This document shows positions 8,127-17,236 of a stretch of DNA of 64,000 nucleotides, piece by piece. The DNA is from an uncultured Bacteroidia bacterium. Lineage in GTDB: Bacteria; Bacteroidota; Bacteroidia; Bacteroidales; UBA932. A program made the position numbers and the translations under genes. Position 1 is the first letter of the stretch. The number at the start of each line of letters is the position of its first letter. The notes under the pieces were generated by a model. The model saw nothing but the letters and a program-made list of their open reading frames with translations, did no database searches and was not told the origin of the DNA. The stretch spans positions 28,050 through 92,049 of the forward strand of contig CADAOA010000001.1 in NCBI GenBank assembly GCA_902789435.1, given 5' to 3'.

Positions 8127-8146
8127 CTCATCTTCAGTTCAGTTGA

Positions 8147-8323
8147 TTACTTCTTTGCAGCCTCTACGGAAGCCTTTCTGAAGTCCTTCATCAGCTTGGT
8201 GATTTCCAAAGCAGCCTTTCTTGCGCGAGTTCCGGCAGCCTTGTTACCCTTAACGATCTGTGCTTCAGCATCCTTGTTGAAAGCCTCAAACTGAGCCTGA
8301 ATGTTCTTGAATATTTTTTCCAT
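8147..8323 (-). CDS. histone H1-like (Hc1-type) small protein
   Basis: A 58-residue protein starting MEKIFKNIQAQFEAFNKDAE and ending in KASVEAAKK. It is rich in Lys and Ala, helical, and carries the GNKAAGTRARKAALEI core that marks the Hc1-like (PF07432) proteins found throughout Bacteroidetes. Such proteins are thought to bind DNA or the nucleoid, by analogy with chlamydial Hc1, but have not been well studied. It has its own terminator (8096-8126) and 113 bp of mostly AT-rich sequence upstream in which no consensus -7 element is convincing. Confidence 0.82.
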   Translation of the reverse strand: MEKIFKNIQAQFEAFNKDAEAQIVKGNKAAGTRARKAALEITKLMKDFRKASVEAAKK

Positions 8324-8436
8324 AATAAAAATGTTAAAAAGTAATTATTGTGTTAACATAGTCTTCAAATCCAATCATAAAAATAGCAATAATTCTTTCA
8401 ATGTCCAAAACTTTTCAGAAAAAGTCCGGAAAAACG

Positions 8437-9792
8437 CTATTTCTTGATAAATGCTCCTGTAAAGCCGTCTCTAAAGTGAAGTTCTTTACCGATTCCGTCA
8501 GAGGCCTTGGTGGCTTTCGTGTCAGGGAGATCAGGATAGGATCCGGTGGCAATGTGTTCCAGACATGCTTTGATGAGGTCTTCCTTTCCGGAGAAATCGT
8601 GATAAAGATCGTCGTATCTCTTGTTCTTTGGAGTGATTCCGTTGTCATAGTCTGCCTTGCCTTCTGAGTTCATGCAGTAGAAGCAGATAGGCAGGAATGC
8701 ATAGTCTATGTCCTTTTCATTGGCTTTAGGAGGATAGAGGAAGACATACATTCCGTTCGGCTTGCCGTAGGTCTGGCCTCCGACAGTCTGAACTTCGATG
8801 TATGGGTTCAGGCAGTTGATCATGCTCTCTGAAGCCGAGGCGGTCCTGGATCCCGTAATGACATACAGTCTGTCCAGGTCAAGGGAGTTGGCCTCATGCT
8901 TGATTTTGTAGCTTTTGTCCTCCTTCTTGTTTGCCAGGTTGTGGGATAGGGTTACGAAAACCTTACCGTCCGCTGATGCCGGGGCAAGATAACCTGCAAT
9001 TACGTTGCATAATTCAAGGTCTCCGCCACCATTGTACCTTAGGTCGAGGATGAGGTCAGTGACTCCCTGGGATTTCATCTGGGTCAGGGTACTTATCACC
9101 TCGTTCTTCATGTTGGAGTTGAAGGTGGTGTAGAGAATGTAGCCAACCTTGGCGCTCTTGGAGAGCTTGTCGCAATCAGCGGCGGTGAATATTTTGGACA
9201 AGGTGACGGAATTGCTCTGATAAGAGGTCTGGGTAAGGTTCAGCTCCACGCTTTCATCATTTGTGTTCTTGAAGGTGAATTTGTTGGATGCCCTTTCGAT
9301 CTCATCGTAGAACCTTTCGGTCCTTATGAGCGTTTCCACATCTGTTCCTGCGATATGGGTAAGCTGCCAACCTCTGGTTACTCCTGCTTTTGCCAGCGGG
9401 GAATTCTTGTCCACATATGTCACATACACGTCATAATCCTGGAAATAGTCTATCGGCTGAGATATGTGGAATCCGTAGGAGGTGGAAATGCCGGTTTCCA
9501 TCGAGTTGTAGGAATAGCCGTTCATCATCCAGCTCCAGCGGTCTTTCCTTACCAGCCTGGACATGAAATACTCGTCAACGCTTTTTCCTTTCATTGACGA
9601 TGAAGGCATCTGGTCGGCCCAGTAGTAGTACTGAGACATCAACTGGTCTATGTAAGATTTTACTTCGGTGGAATCCTTGTCTGATTTATCATCCTTGCCG
9701 TTTCCGTCCAAGAAGCAGGAGGATAAGGTAAAACTCAGTGACAGGCAAACCAGGAAAATGGCTATGAAGGAACTTCTAAAGATTTTTTTCAT
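8437..9792 (-). CDS. S41 family peptidase, lipoprotein
   Basis: A 451-residue C-terminal-processing-type protease. A lipoprotein signal ends at C26 (LSSC). An S41 N-terminal helical segment spans about 40-85, a PDZ-like region about 100-190, and the catalytic domain about 215-400. D250 lies in the ILDLRYNGGGD motif; the nucleophile is S321 in TASASES and the general base K344 in TYGKPNG. It is likely anchored to the outer membrane and faces the periplasm or the surface, degrading or trimming peptides. The family is abundant in Bacteroidetes. A -7 element lies at 9850-9857, about 50 bp before the gene. Confidence 0.9.
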   Translation of the reverse strand: MKKIFRSSFIAIFLVCLSLSFTLSSCFLDGNGKDDKSDKDSTEVKSYIDQLMSQYYYWADQMPSSSMKGKSVDEYFMSRLVRKDRWSWMMNGYSYNSMETGISTSYGFHISQPIDYFQDYDVYVTYVDKNSPLAKAGVTRGWQLTHIAGTDVETLIRTERFYDEIERASNKFTFKNTNDESVELNLTQTSYQSNSVTLSKIFTAADCDKLSKSAKVGYILYTTFNSNMKNEVISTLTQMKSQGVTDLILDLRYNGGGDLELCNVIAGYLAPASADGKVFVTLSHNLANKKEDKSYKIKHEANSLDLDRLYVITGSRTASASESMINCLNPYIEVQTVGGQTYGKPNGMYVFLYPPKANEKDIDYAFLPICFYCMNSEGKADYDNGITPKNKRYDDLYHDFSGKEDLIKACLEHIATGSYPDLPDTKATKASDGIGKELHFRDGFTGAFIKK

Positions 9793-9849
9793 AACAATCT
9801 ATTTTGTCAACGATATCTCATGATGCAATAATGAGACCAACTTGTGAGG

Positions 9850-9857
9850 CAAAAATA
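9850..9857 (-). promoter_or_regulatory. -7 element TATTTTTG for the S41 peptidase gene
   Basis: Exact TAnnTTTG match on the minus strand, leaving a leader of about 50 nt. No -33 box is seen. It lies within 13 bp of the divergent -7 element at 9870. Confidence 0.4.
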
Positions 9858-9869
9858 CAGATTTTTTGT

Positions 9870-9877
9870 TAAATTTG
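9870..9877 (+). promoter_or_regulatory. -7 element TAAATTTG for the alanine symporter gene
   Basis: Exact TAnnTTTG match 23 bp before the ATG at 9901. It lies inside the longer possible frame that begins at 9844, which argues for the 9901 start. Confidence 0.45.
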
Positions 9878-9900
9878 TTGATGTGTTTATAATTACGATT

Positions 9901-11349
9901 ATGGAAGGCAGTTTCATTTCTATTCTGGGATCCTATATTAAGTCTTTCAGCGATTTTCTCTGGGGCTGGCCGCTTATCATCCTTCTGGTGGGAACACACC
10001 TTTTCCTTACCATAAGGCTTAGGTTTCCTCAGCGATACATCTTCAAGGCTATCGGCATATCATTTAGGAAAGACAAGAATGCCGAAGGCGACGTTAGCCA
10101 GTTCGGGGCATTGACCACGTCTCTTGCAGCCACAATAGGAACAGGAAACATAATCGGAGTGGCTACGGCCGTTTCCCTGGGAGGCCCGGGGGCCGTGCTG
10201 TGGTGCTGGCTTACAGGACTTTTGGGCATCGCGACAAAATACAGTGAAGGCCTTCTAGCCATAAAATATCGTGTAAAGACAGCCAAGGGCACTATGATCG
10301 GCGGTCCTATGTACGCGCTGGAAAGAGGAGTCAAGAGCAAGTTCCTGGCTGTGGCCTTCTGCGTTCTGGCTGCTTTGGCTGCTTTCGGAATCGGAGACCT
10401 GGTCCAGTCCAACGCCATTTCCACCCTGCTTGACAACGAAGGGCTCTTCGGCCCTAACTTCGCCGGAATTCCAAAGCACTGGACGGGCCTTACGGTAGCG
10501 TTTCTGGTCATGTTGGTAACCTTCTTCGGAATCAAGGGAATAGCCAGGGTATGCGGATTCCTGGTACCGTTTATGGCCATATTCTACGTTGTCGGATGCC
10601 TTGTGATACTTGGCATGAACTGGAGTGTTCTCGACGAGACCATAACCATGATATTCAGCTCTGCCTTTACCGCCAAGGCCGGTGCTGGCGGAATTGCCGG
10701 ATTCACTGTTATGATGGCTTGCCGCTACGGTATCGCCAGGGGACTTTTCTCCAACGAGTCCGGTATGGGATCTGCTCCTATAGCAGCAGCCGCTGCCCAG
10801 ACCAAGAACCCAGTACGCCAGGCTCTGGTGTCTTCTACCGGCACTTTCTGGGATACTGTAATAGTATGCGCCCTGACCGGTCTGGTTCTGGTTTCCAGTA
10901 TCTACGCAAACCCTGGAATAGACTATAAGGACGGAGCCAGGCTCACGCAGATGGCATTCGGGCAGATTCCTTATGTAGGTTCCATAATCCTTACGGTCAG
11001 CCTTGCCACTTTTGCCTTCTCTACCATCCTGGGCTGGAGCTACTATGCGGAGCGCAGCGTGGAATACCTTGCCGGCAGAAGAGTCATATTCATCTACAGG
11101 ATAATCTGGATAGTGCTCATCTATGTCGGAGCCGTGATGAATCTTGAAATCGTGTGGAATTCTGCAGACATCCTCAACGGACTGATGGCGATTCCGAACA
11201 TCATTTCCCTGCTACTGCTTAGTGGGGTGATAGTCAGAGAGACAAGAAAATATCTGTGGAACAAGCAGCTTGACAAACAATCCGATGAGGAGATTCCGCT
11301 TATCACCGGCCGCAGGGCTGCCCGTGCAGACCTTACAGATGACATTTAG
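9901..11349 (+). CDS. AGCS family alanine/glycine:sodium symporter
   Basis: A 482-residue transporter with about ten membrane segments. Family signatures: GTGNIIGVATAVSLGGPGAVLWCW near residue 80, GGPMYALERG, and FSNESGMGSAPIAAAAAQT near residue 280. It imports small neutral amino acids with sodium. The start is set at 9901 (MEGSFISILGSY) because the promoter element lies within the extra 19 codons of the longer frame. The C-terminal 40 residues are charged and cytoplasmic. A lipoprotein gene follows 49 bp downstream and may be read from the same promoter. Confidence 0.9.
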   Translation: MEGSFISILGSYIKSFSDFLWGWPLIILLVGTHLFLTIRLRFPQRYIFKAIGISFRKDKNAEGDVSQFGALTTSLAATIGTGNIIGVATAVSLGGPGAVLWCWLTGLLGIATKYSEGLLAIKYRVKTAKGTMIGGPMYALERGVKSKFLAVAFCVLAALAAFGIGDLVQSNAISTLLDNEGLFGPNFAGIPKHWTGLTVAFLVMLVTFFGIKGIARVCGFLVPFMAIFYVVGCLVILGMNWSVLDETITMIFSSAFTAKAGAGGIAGFTVMMACRYGIARGLFSNESGMGSAPIAAAAAQTKNPVRQALVSSTGTFWDTVIVCALTGLVLVSSIYANPGIDYKDGARLTQMAFGQIPYVGSIILTVSLATFAFSTILGWSYYAERSVEYLAGRRVIFIYRIIWIVLIYVGAVMNLEIVWNSADILNGLMAIPNIISLLLLSGVIVRETRKYLWNKQLDKQSDEEIPLITGRRAARADLTDDI

Positions 11350-11398
11350 CCTGGTTGCACGTTTTTTGCATTAGAAACAGAAAACAAAGATTATTTAT

Positions 11399-11887
11399 AT
11401 GAAGAAGTTCCGTTTGATTTCAGCTGTGCTGCTTATTGCGGCAATTCCAGTTTTGTTTTCCTGCTCAAAGAAATCGTCTTCAGGAGGAGAAGAAGAGCAG
11501 ACAGAGACTTTCCAGACCATCAATGCCAGATTCTATTACGGTAATAATTCCACGGCAGCTCCAGAAGTGATCGATATGGAAGTAGGCGGCACATTGACGC
11601 TTTATGTGGGCAACGGCTCTACCAAGGAAATCTTCGGCGGACCTGTCAAGTGGACTGCTACCGGAAACGGAAAGTTGAGCCTTTCCGCGATTCAGAAGAC
11701 TGTAGGCCTGGCTCAACCTAAGACCAAGGCTACTCCTGACTATACCACTACATCCGCAACAACCAATGCCACAACCATCTTGAAAATTGTAGCATCGGAA
11801 GACGGACTTGTTTCCCTTACTGCCAGGGATGCAGTCGGAAATTCCAAAGTCCTTATGATCAACATCTATCCTAAGGATTCCGAATAA
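11399..11887 (+). CDS. hypothetical lipoprotein with Ig-like character
   Basis: A 162-residue predicted lipoprotein: hydrophobic signal at 5-20 and lipobox FSC at about 20-22, followed by a Ser/Glu-rich spacer (SSSGGEEEQTETFQ). The mature part is beta-rich with alternating strands (EVGGTLTLYVGNG, ILKIVASEDGLVSLTARDAVGNSKVLMINIYP), the last strand resembling bacterial Ig-like (Big_2) domains. No enzyme motif is visible. It probably sits on the outer membrane. Function unknown. Confidence 0.65.
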   Translation: MKKFRLISAVLLIAAIPVLFSCSKKSSSGGEEEQTETFQTINARFYYGNNSTAAPEVIDMEVGGTLTLYVGNGSTKEIFGGPVKWTATGNGKLSLSAIQKTVGLAQPKTKATPDYTTTSATTNATTILKIVASEDGLVSLTARDAVGNSKVLMINIYPKDSE

Positions 11888-11909
11888 GGGTCAGGATTCC
11901 CGTTGTAAT

Positions 11910-13205
11910 CTATTCAGTCATATTGAACCGTGCCTTCAGCCATTTGAGGGCCTCTTCGCTTTGCCATGGGTAAAGCCAGTGGCCGGTGTCGCGTGCCAGG
12001 CACAGAGTCTTAGGCGCCTTGATGACATTATATGCTGAGAATGTGGATGAAGGGCAGCATACAATGTCGTTGAACCCCCAGGCATAGAATCCCGGTTGGG
12101 AGAGGAAGCGTGCGAAGTTCACTACATCATAGTACTTGGAAACGGCAACTTTCTGTTCGATGATGGGATCGCTCTTGTCTATGAACAGATGCGGCCAGCC
12201 TCCGCTACGTCCGTAGTAATAGCCGGTAACATCGCAAAAGGCCGGGAAATAGGCGAAAAGTGCGCTTATCCTCTTGTCCAGCGCGGCTGTCACGATGGAG
12301 AGCATTCCGCCCTGGCTTCCTCCGTAGCAGGCGATGCGGCTTTGGTCCACATCATTCCGTGAGCACAGATAGTCGACAGCCCTTATACAACCCATATAGG
12401 TCCGCTTGTAGTAATAGGAATCGCGGTTTTCAATACCTTTCAGCACATAGCCGGACATGGCCCCGTTCTCAAGCTGGCGGTAAATCTCGCCGTCCTGATC
12501 TACCGGAATGCCGTGGACTCCGATGTTCAGCACAACAAAGCCTTCGTATGCCAGGGGATCCGGACCGCTGAACTTGCGCACGGCCGCTCCCGGAAGACGT
12601 AGGATAGCCGGCTTTTTGCCTTCAGCCTTAGGCACTGTGAGAACGCCGTACACATAATTGCCCGCCTTGTATGACTGGATGCGGATATAATAGACATCCA
12701 CGCGGTCGTTGCTCTCTTCAGGAGAATATCTCTCGCGGATGAGCATAGGGACCTTGGCGGCCCTGGCCTTGGAGTTTTCCCAGAATTCCTCGAAGTCTTC
12801 CGGCAAAGATGTGGTAGGTTCTATCTTGTACGGGTCATATCCGATGTTGGTCTGGCTGGAGTAGCGCTTTCCGTTATAGGTGACACTGACGTTTACTGTC
12901 GTGAAACCAGGGACTTTACGTCCTGGTACAGTGATGCGGGCTACGCCATCCTTGCCGGTGGTCACCTTGCCGGTCTTTTCCGCCTTCAGTTTTTCCGGAC
13001 CATAGCTGTAGGCGATTTCCGTAAGCGGCATCCTCACGTTTTCCTTTACGGCATAGAGGGTGAACACTGCCTTTTCTCCGCAGGAATATGTCCAGTCTGC
13101 GTGGTCAGGCTCTGCATAGACGCTGATAAACTGCTTGGACGGCTGGCTGAATGCGGCCGTTACCGCCAGCAGCGTCGAAACGAATAGACAAATAAGTTTT
13201 TTCAT
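11910..13205 (-). CDS. acetyl xylan esterase / deacetylase family (AXE1)
   Basis: A 431-residue secreted alpha/beta hydrolase. Signal peptide 1-20 (cut after AAFSQ), an N-terminal beta-sandwich of about 100 residues with a GKDGVARITVPG segment, then the AXE1 (PF05448) domain from about 130. The catalytic triad reads S297 in YGGSQGGM, D380 in GFNDIVCCPSST and H409 in DTGHW, all in family positions. It should remove acetyl groups from xylan, oligosaccharides or similar esters in the periplasm or outside. It starts 1 bp after the DPP III gene and so is read with it. Confidence 0.88.
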   Translation of the reverse strand: MKKLICLFVSTLLAVTAAFSQPSKQFISVYAEPDHADWTYSCGEKAVFTLYAVKENVRMPLTEIAYSYGPEKLKAEKTGKVTTGKDGVARITVPGRKVPGFTTVNVSVTYNGKRYSSQTNIGYDPYKIEPTTSLPEDFEEFWENSKARAAKVPMLIRERYSPEESNDRVDVYYIRIQSYKAGNYVYGVLTVPKAEGKKPAILRLPGAAVRKFSGPDPLAYEGFVVLNIGVHGIPVDQDGEIYRQLENGAMSGYVLKGIENRDSYYYKRTYMGCIRAVDYLCSRNDVDQSRIACYGGSQGGMLSIVTAALDKRISALFAYFPAFCDVTGYYYGRSGGWPHLFIDKSDPIIEQKVAVSKYYDVVNFARFLSQPGFYAWGFNDIVCCPSSTFSAYNVIKAPKTLCLARDTGHWLYPWQSEEALKWLKARFNMTE

Positions 13206-13206
13206 A

Positions 13207-15216
13207 TTACTCGAATGAGTATTTCTTTCCGTATTCCATCATCTGCTTCAGGTAGTCGTCTGTGTAAACTATCTTGTAGTCAACCACCTTGCCGTTCTTT
13301 TCAACCGGAACGATATCCGGGTTGATAAAGCCCTTGTAAGGCTTGAGGTTGAGGCCAGCATACCTTTGGAGGACTTCCTTGTGGAGAACAGGGTCTATGT
13401 CAACCGCATAGGTCTCGATGAGTTTCTTTCCGGCCTTGTAGTCTCCCTCTGACTTGATTCTCTGTATCTCTGCCAGGAGCTCTCCGAACAGTCCGCGGAG
13501 TTTCTCGAAATCGTTGATGACAAAATATGTCTTGCCGTCTTTGGTCTTTTTCTCGATGACATTGTCCTTTGCTCCGTGCTCGTATGCCCACTCGGCCACG
13601 AGCTTGCGGTTCTGCATATGGGCCTCGGTGTTCTTCTTTCCAAGCTCTATTCTTGTGAACTGGGTGAACAGGCCGTTGCGGATGTAGGTCATATACTCAG
13701 CCTTATAGGCGTCTGCATCAGGAAGAAGTCCCATCTCGACCAGTTTAGGGTCGGCCAGATAGTAGAGCGCAAACAGGTCCGCCCTGGCTTCCTCGAGAGC
13801 GGAGTTGAACTCCTTGAGGGCATTCTCCTGAACGTTAGGAAGAAGCTGTCCGGATGCATGGCCCAGGCACTCGTGAAGGTCGGTATGCAGGTTGTCGGTC
13901 ATGACGCCGTACTTCTTGCACATGTCTATCTCCGCCTGGTCCCAGGCAAACTCGGAGAGTATGCTCTTCGGGCTTTCGTTGGCTGCCTTGTCATATGCCT
14001 CGGTGATGTTGTTTATGGTCACGCTCTTGGAACCGTATTCCTTCCTGATCCAGTTGGCGTTAGGCAGGTTTATGCCGATAGGGGTGGAAGGGTAGCAGGC
14101 TCCGCCCAGGGCGGTCACGTTAATCACCTTTGCGCTAACTCCCTTCACGTTCTCCTTCTTGAAGCGCTTGTCAACAGGAGAATTGTCCTCGAACCACTGT
14201 GCCTGTGAACTGATGGCCTCGGTCCTGCGGCTGGCTCCCAGATCCTTGAAGTTGGCGATGCCTTCCCAGGTAGCTTTCCTTCCCAGAGGATCGTCATAGT
14301 CCTCGATGAAACCGTTGGTGAAGTCCACAACCTTCGCTCCGTCATCCACCCACTGGATGTTGTAGGCGTCCCAGTCGCGAAGGTCTCCTGTGGTATAATA
14401 CTTTACAAGCAGTTCAATGGTCTTCTTCTGGCCGTCTGTTTCAGCATATTCCTTTGCCTTCTCCAGATTCTCTATGATCTTTTCGATCGACTTTGAGTAG
14501 AGGCCGCCCACCTTCCAGACCTGCTCTGCTATAGTTCCGTCCTCGTTCTTTACAAGCTTGGAATTCAGGCCGTAGGAAATCGGATGCGGATCCTTCGGGT
14601 CTTCCATCTTGTCGTAGAAATCGTTTACTTCTTTCTGAGTCAGGTTTCCTTCATAGAAGTTGACGGCAGAGTTTGCAACCATATCCACCTTGCTGTCGTT
14701 GCACCTTCTCATAGGGAGTATATATGTCTCGTACATCACTGGCAGAAGCTCTTCGCAGAGTTCTCCCTGCCCGGTCTGCTCCATAAGGCCCCTGAAATAG
14801 TCAGGCGGACAGGCCGGATAGAACTTGTCCTCTGCATAGTGATGGTAGATGCCGTTGGAGAAGAAAACCCTCTTGGCATAAACCAGAAAGTCCTGATAGT
14901 CTTTGCAATCCTTGTCTCCCTTATATTCGTCGATGATCTTTTCAATAGTCTTCCTTATGCGGAGGTTGTATTTTCCCATCTGGTCGAAGATTATGTCCCT
15001 TCCGCACTTAGCCGCCTCTGACGTATAGTATAGGAACGCCTTATTTTCGAAGCTCAGCGAATCCCAGTCCGGAATCTGGTACCTGAGGATCTGGAGGTCG
15101 GCGAATTCATCAACGATGTATGTGAAAGGCTTGTCACTGTCAGCCTTTTTCTCGTCGGTACAGCCTGCTGCAAGTGCTGCAGCGAAGATTGTCAACATAA
15201 TTGTAAACTTTTTCAT
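13207..15216 (-). CDS. dipeptidyl peptidase III (M49), lipoprotein
   Basis: A 669-residue zinc peptidase that releases dipeptides from peptide N-termini. Lipoprotein signal with C19 (AAGC). The M49 signature HECLGH is at 448-453 (the Bacteroidetes five-spaced form of HEXXGH) and the third ligand motif EEARAD at 475-480. Length and layout match the bacterial DPP III enzymes of Bacteroides. It lies 23 bp after the two-helix membrane protein gene and 1 bp before the esterase gene, forming a three-gene unit. The physiological link among the three is not obvious. Confidence 0.92.
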   Translation of the reverse strand: MKKFTIMLTIFAAALAAGCTDEKKADSDKPFTYIVDEFADLQILRYQIPDWDSLSFENKAFLYYTSEAAKCGRDIIFDQMGKYNLRIRKTIEKIIDEYKGDKDCKDYQDFLVYAKRVFFSNGIYHHYAEDKFYPACPPDYFRGLMEQTGQGELCEELLPVMYETYILPMRRCNDSKVDMVANSAVNFYEGNLTQKEVNDFYDKMEDPKDPHPISYGLNSKLVKNEDGTIAEQVWKVGGLYSKSIEKIIENLEKAKEYAETDGQKKTIELLVKYYTTGDLRDWDAYNIQWVDDGAKVVDFTNGFIEDYDDPLGRKATWEGIANFKDLGASRRTEAISSQAQWFEDNSPVDKRFKKENVKGVSAKVINVTALGGACYPSTPIGINLPNANWIRKEYGSKSVTINNITEAYDKAANESPKSILSEFAWDQAEIDMCKKYGVMTDNLHTDLHECLGHASGQLLPNVQENALKEFNSALEEARADLFALYYLADPKLVEMGLLPDADAYKAEYMTYIRNGLFTQFTRIELGKKNTEAHMQNRKLVAEWAYEHGAKDNVIEKKTKDGKTYFVINDFEKLRGLFGELLAEIQRIKSEGDYKAGKKLIETYAVDIDPVLHKEVLQRYAGLNLKPYKGFINPDIVPVEKNGKVVDYKIVYTDDYLKQMMEYGKKYSFE

Positions 15217-15239
15217 ATATCCGTTTGTTATACTTTCTT

Positions 15240-15851
15240 TTAGAATTGCCTGGCCTGATAGTTATCCTGACTGTCGTTGCCGGGACCTTCTTCCGGTCTT
15301 ATGTCATCGTTATCTCCGTCATCAGCCTTTCCTTGGAAAATGTCCCTGATCTTGTCGATTACAAGGCCGACATAGTGAAGCGGATTGAGCATTTTCTTGA
15401 GCATCTGGTACTCGATTGCTATATCTTCTTCCTTGTCCTTGATTTCTGTTTCCACGAATTGCTGCTTGAGATTAAGTTCCCTCATGCTGGAAAGCTTTTC
15501 GTCACCCAGCAGCATTCCAGTGTAGAACCTGGCCATCTGGTTGGCGAACAGTCTCTTTCGTGAGAGCCATATTACAACTCCCAGGATCAGGACAATGGCG
15601 GCGGAGCAAAGGAATCCCAAAGCGTTGCTGCCGAAAAGGTCTCCAAGGAAAAATCCGGCCGCAAGACACAGCATCATAAGTACGATCGTTCCGGTCAGCA
15701 GAAGTATCGTGATTACAATGACCCTGTTTGAAACTACGGACATTTTTTCAGCGCCTTTGAGAGCGGCTCTATCCACCTGCATATACAGGTATTTCCGGAT
15801 TGAAGAACCCAGGCCTTCATCTACCGGTCGTGAGAAATTGTTCTTTTCCAT
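15240..15851 (-). CDS. holin-X-like two-helix membrane protein
   Basis: A 203-residue protein with two adjacent membrane helices at roughly 45-100 (VIVITILLLTGTIVLMMLC ... ALGFLCSAAIVLILGVVIW), then a charged, helical C-terminal half ending in an Asp/Asn-rich tail. This is the layout of the phage_holin_3_6/holin-X (PF07332) proteins found as chromosomal genes in most Bacteroidetes; there are no phage genes nearby. The ATG at 15851 is preferred to a TTG two codons upstream. It heads the operon with DPP III and the esterase. Function unknown. Confidence 0.7.
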   Translation of the reverse strand: MEKNNFSRPVDEGLGSSIRKYLYMQVDRAALKGAEKMSVVSNRVIVITILLLTGTIVLMMLCLAAGFFLGDLFGSNALGFLCSAAIVLILGVVIWLSRKRLFANQMARFYTGMLLGDEKLSSMRELNLKQQFVETEIKDKEEDIAIEYQMLKKMLNPLHYVGLVIDKIRDIFQGKADDGDNDDIRPEEGPGNDSQDNYQARQF

Positions 15852-15886
15852 CGTCAAGTGGTTTTAGCAGAAAATTCTATCAGATA

Positions 15887-15894
15887 CAAAGATA
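15887..15894 (-). promoter_or_regulatory. -7 element TATCTTTG for the holin-X/DPP III/esterase operon
   Basis: Exact TAnnTTTG match about 35 bp before the ATG; no -33 box. Confidence 0.45.
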
Positions 15895-15920
15895 ACAAGA
15901 ACCTGTCTTGAAAAAAATAG

Positions 15921-15950
15921 TTGCTCTGCCGGATAAAAATTGTAATTTTG
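15921..15950 (+). promoter_or_regulatory. promoter of the C11 peptidase gene
   Basis: TTG at 15921-15923, 19 bp, then TAATTTTG at 15943-15950: both boxes at the spacing usual for the Bacteroidetes primary sigma factor. The ATG at 15981 is 30 bp downstream. Confidence 0.65.
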
Positions 15951-15980
15951 TCTTTTCAGGAAGTTATTCATAGACGGATT

Positions 15981-17234
15981 ATGAAGATATTCAGACATAT
16001 TGTAGCCCTGTTTTCCGTTGTCTTGACGGTCCTGCCTTCTTGTTCCAAGGTGGAGCCTAAGGACGTGGTGTTCGAGGAGAAGGAAAAGACATTGCTCCTT
16101 TATTTTGCTTCCCATAACAACCTTTACATGGATGCGGCTTCAAACATCAGCAAGATTATCAAGGGATATGTTCCTTCAGACGGCAACATTGTTCTGTACT
16201 GCAACAATTTCGACCTTTCCACAAAACAGATGAAGGATACCCTTCCGCTGCTTGTCAACATTTCCAGGAACAAGAAGGGCGATGTCCAGATAGATACAAT
16301 CTACAAGTTCCCTTACATTAATTCCTGTACCAAGAATCAGATGAAATCAGTTCTGAATATTACCAAGACCATCTGCCCCGCAAGGCATTACGGTATGGTG
16401 CTCTGGTCTCACGGAACAGGATGGCTTCCACAGGGTTATTATAAAACCCATGCTTTCACATCTTCAGACGAAAAGATGATGTACAGCAACCAGCGGTCAA
16501 GGTTCCCTGCACCTCCTGGAGGAGTGGATCCTTATGCCCATATGGTTAAGTCTTTCGGAAGCGAACTCGGGGTGGAAATGTCCGTCTTTGATATTCAGGA
16601 GGCTTTGGGGGAGACCCATTTCGATTTCATCGCGATGGATGCCTGCTTCATGGGAGGTGTGGAGATTGCATACCAACTCAAGGATTACTGCGACTATTTC
16701 ATAGGTTCCGCCGCCGAGATACTGACAGACAGTTACCCTTATGATACTGTAATCGAGAAGATGTTCAACGATGATTACATCGGAGTTTCCCAGGCCATTT
16801 ACGATTACTACAACGCTCAGAGCGGCGAATACCGTTCCGTTACAATAGCAACCGTGAAATGCTCGGAACTAGAGGCCGTTGCAGACGAAGCCAAAGCTTT
16901 GTTCGAGGATTACAGGGACGATATCCCTTCTGTGGACCCAACTACGGTTCAGAGATTTTTCAGATATGACGATCACTGGTTCTATGACCTGAAGGATTTC
17001 CTGGACAATCTGTGCGGCACATCCGAGACAGTTGCCTTCACCTCGGCTTTATCAAAAGCCGTCATAGCCAAATACACAACTGGCAGGATGATAACTCTCG
17101 ATATCGATCCTGCCAAGTTCTGTGGTCTGAGCACCTATATTCCTGACGATTCGGAAACGGAACTGATAACCTACTATCAGAAATATGCGTGGAACGATGC
17201 TGTCAAGATGATCGTTCCGCCAACGTCAGATTAA
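15981..17234 (+). CDS. clostripain-family (C11) cysteine peptidase, lipoprotein
   Basis: A 417-residue predicted lipoprotein (C21 in LPSCSK). The peptidase C11 fold is shown by the catalytic dyad: H144 in LWSHGTGW and C222 in FIAMDACFMGGVEIAYQL, followed by the conserved GSAAEILTDSYPYD segment. Family members cleave after basic residues; several gut Bacteroidetes export such enzymes, and some act on toxins or surface proteins. The start at 15981 gives a proper signal peptide; a longer frame starts inside the promoter. Its stop lies 2 bp from that of the convergent rubrerythrin gene. Confidence 0.88.
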   Translation: MKIFRHIVALFSVVLTVLPSCSKVEPKDVVFEEKEKTLLLYFASHNNLYMDAASNISKIIKGYVPSDGNIVLYCNNFDLSTKQMKDTLPLLVNISRNKKGDVQIDTIYKFPYINSCTKNQMKSVLNITKTICPARHYGMVLWSHGTGWLPQGYYKTHAFTSSDEKMMYSNQRSRFPAPPGGVDPYAHMVKSFGSELGVEMSVFDIQEALGETHFDFIAMDACFMGGVEIAYQLKDYCDYFIGSAAEILTDSYPYDTVIEKMFNDDYIGVSQAIYDYYNAQSGEYRSVTIATVKCSELEAVADEAKALFEDYRDDIPSVDPTTVQRFFRYDDHWFYDLKDFLDNLCGTSETVAFTSALSKAVIAKYTTGRMITLDIDPAKFCGLSTYIPDDSETELITYYQKYAWNDAVKMIVPPTSD

Positions 17235-17236
17235 TC

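Noticed and set aside
15240-15851. A prophage, because of the holin-X-like protein.
   Set aside because: No phage genes lie near; this family is a normal chromosomal membrane protein in Bacteroidetes and sits in an operon with DPP III.
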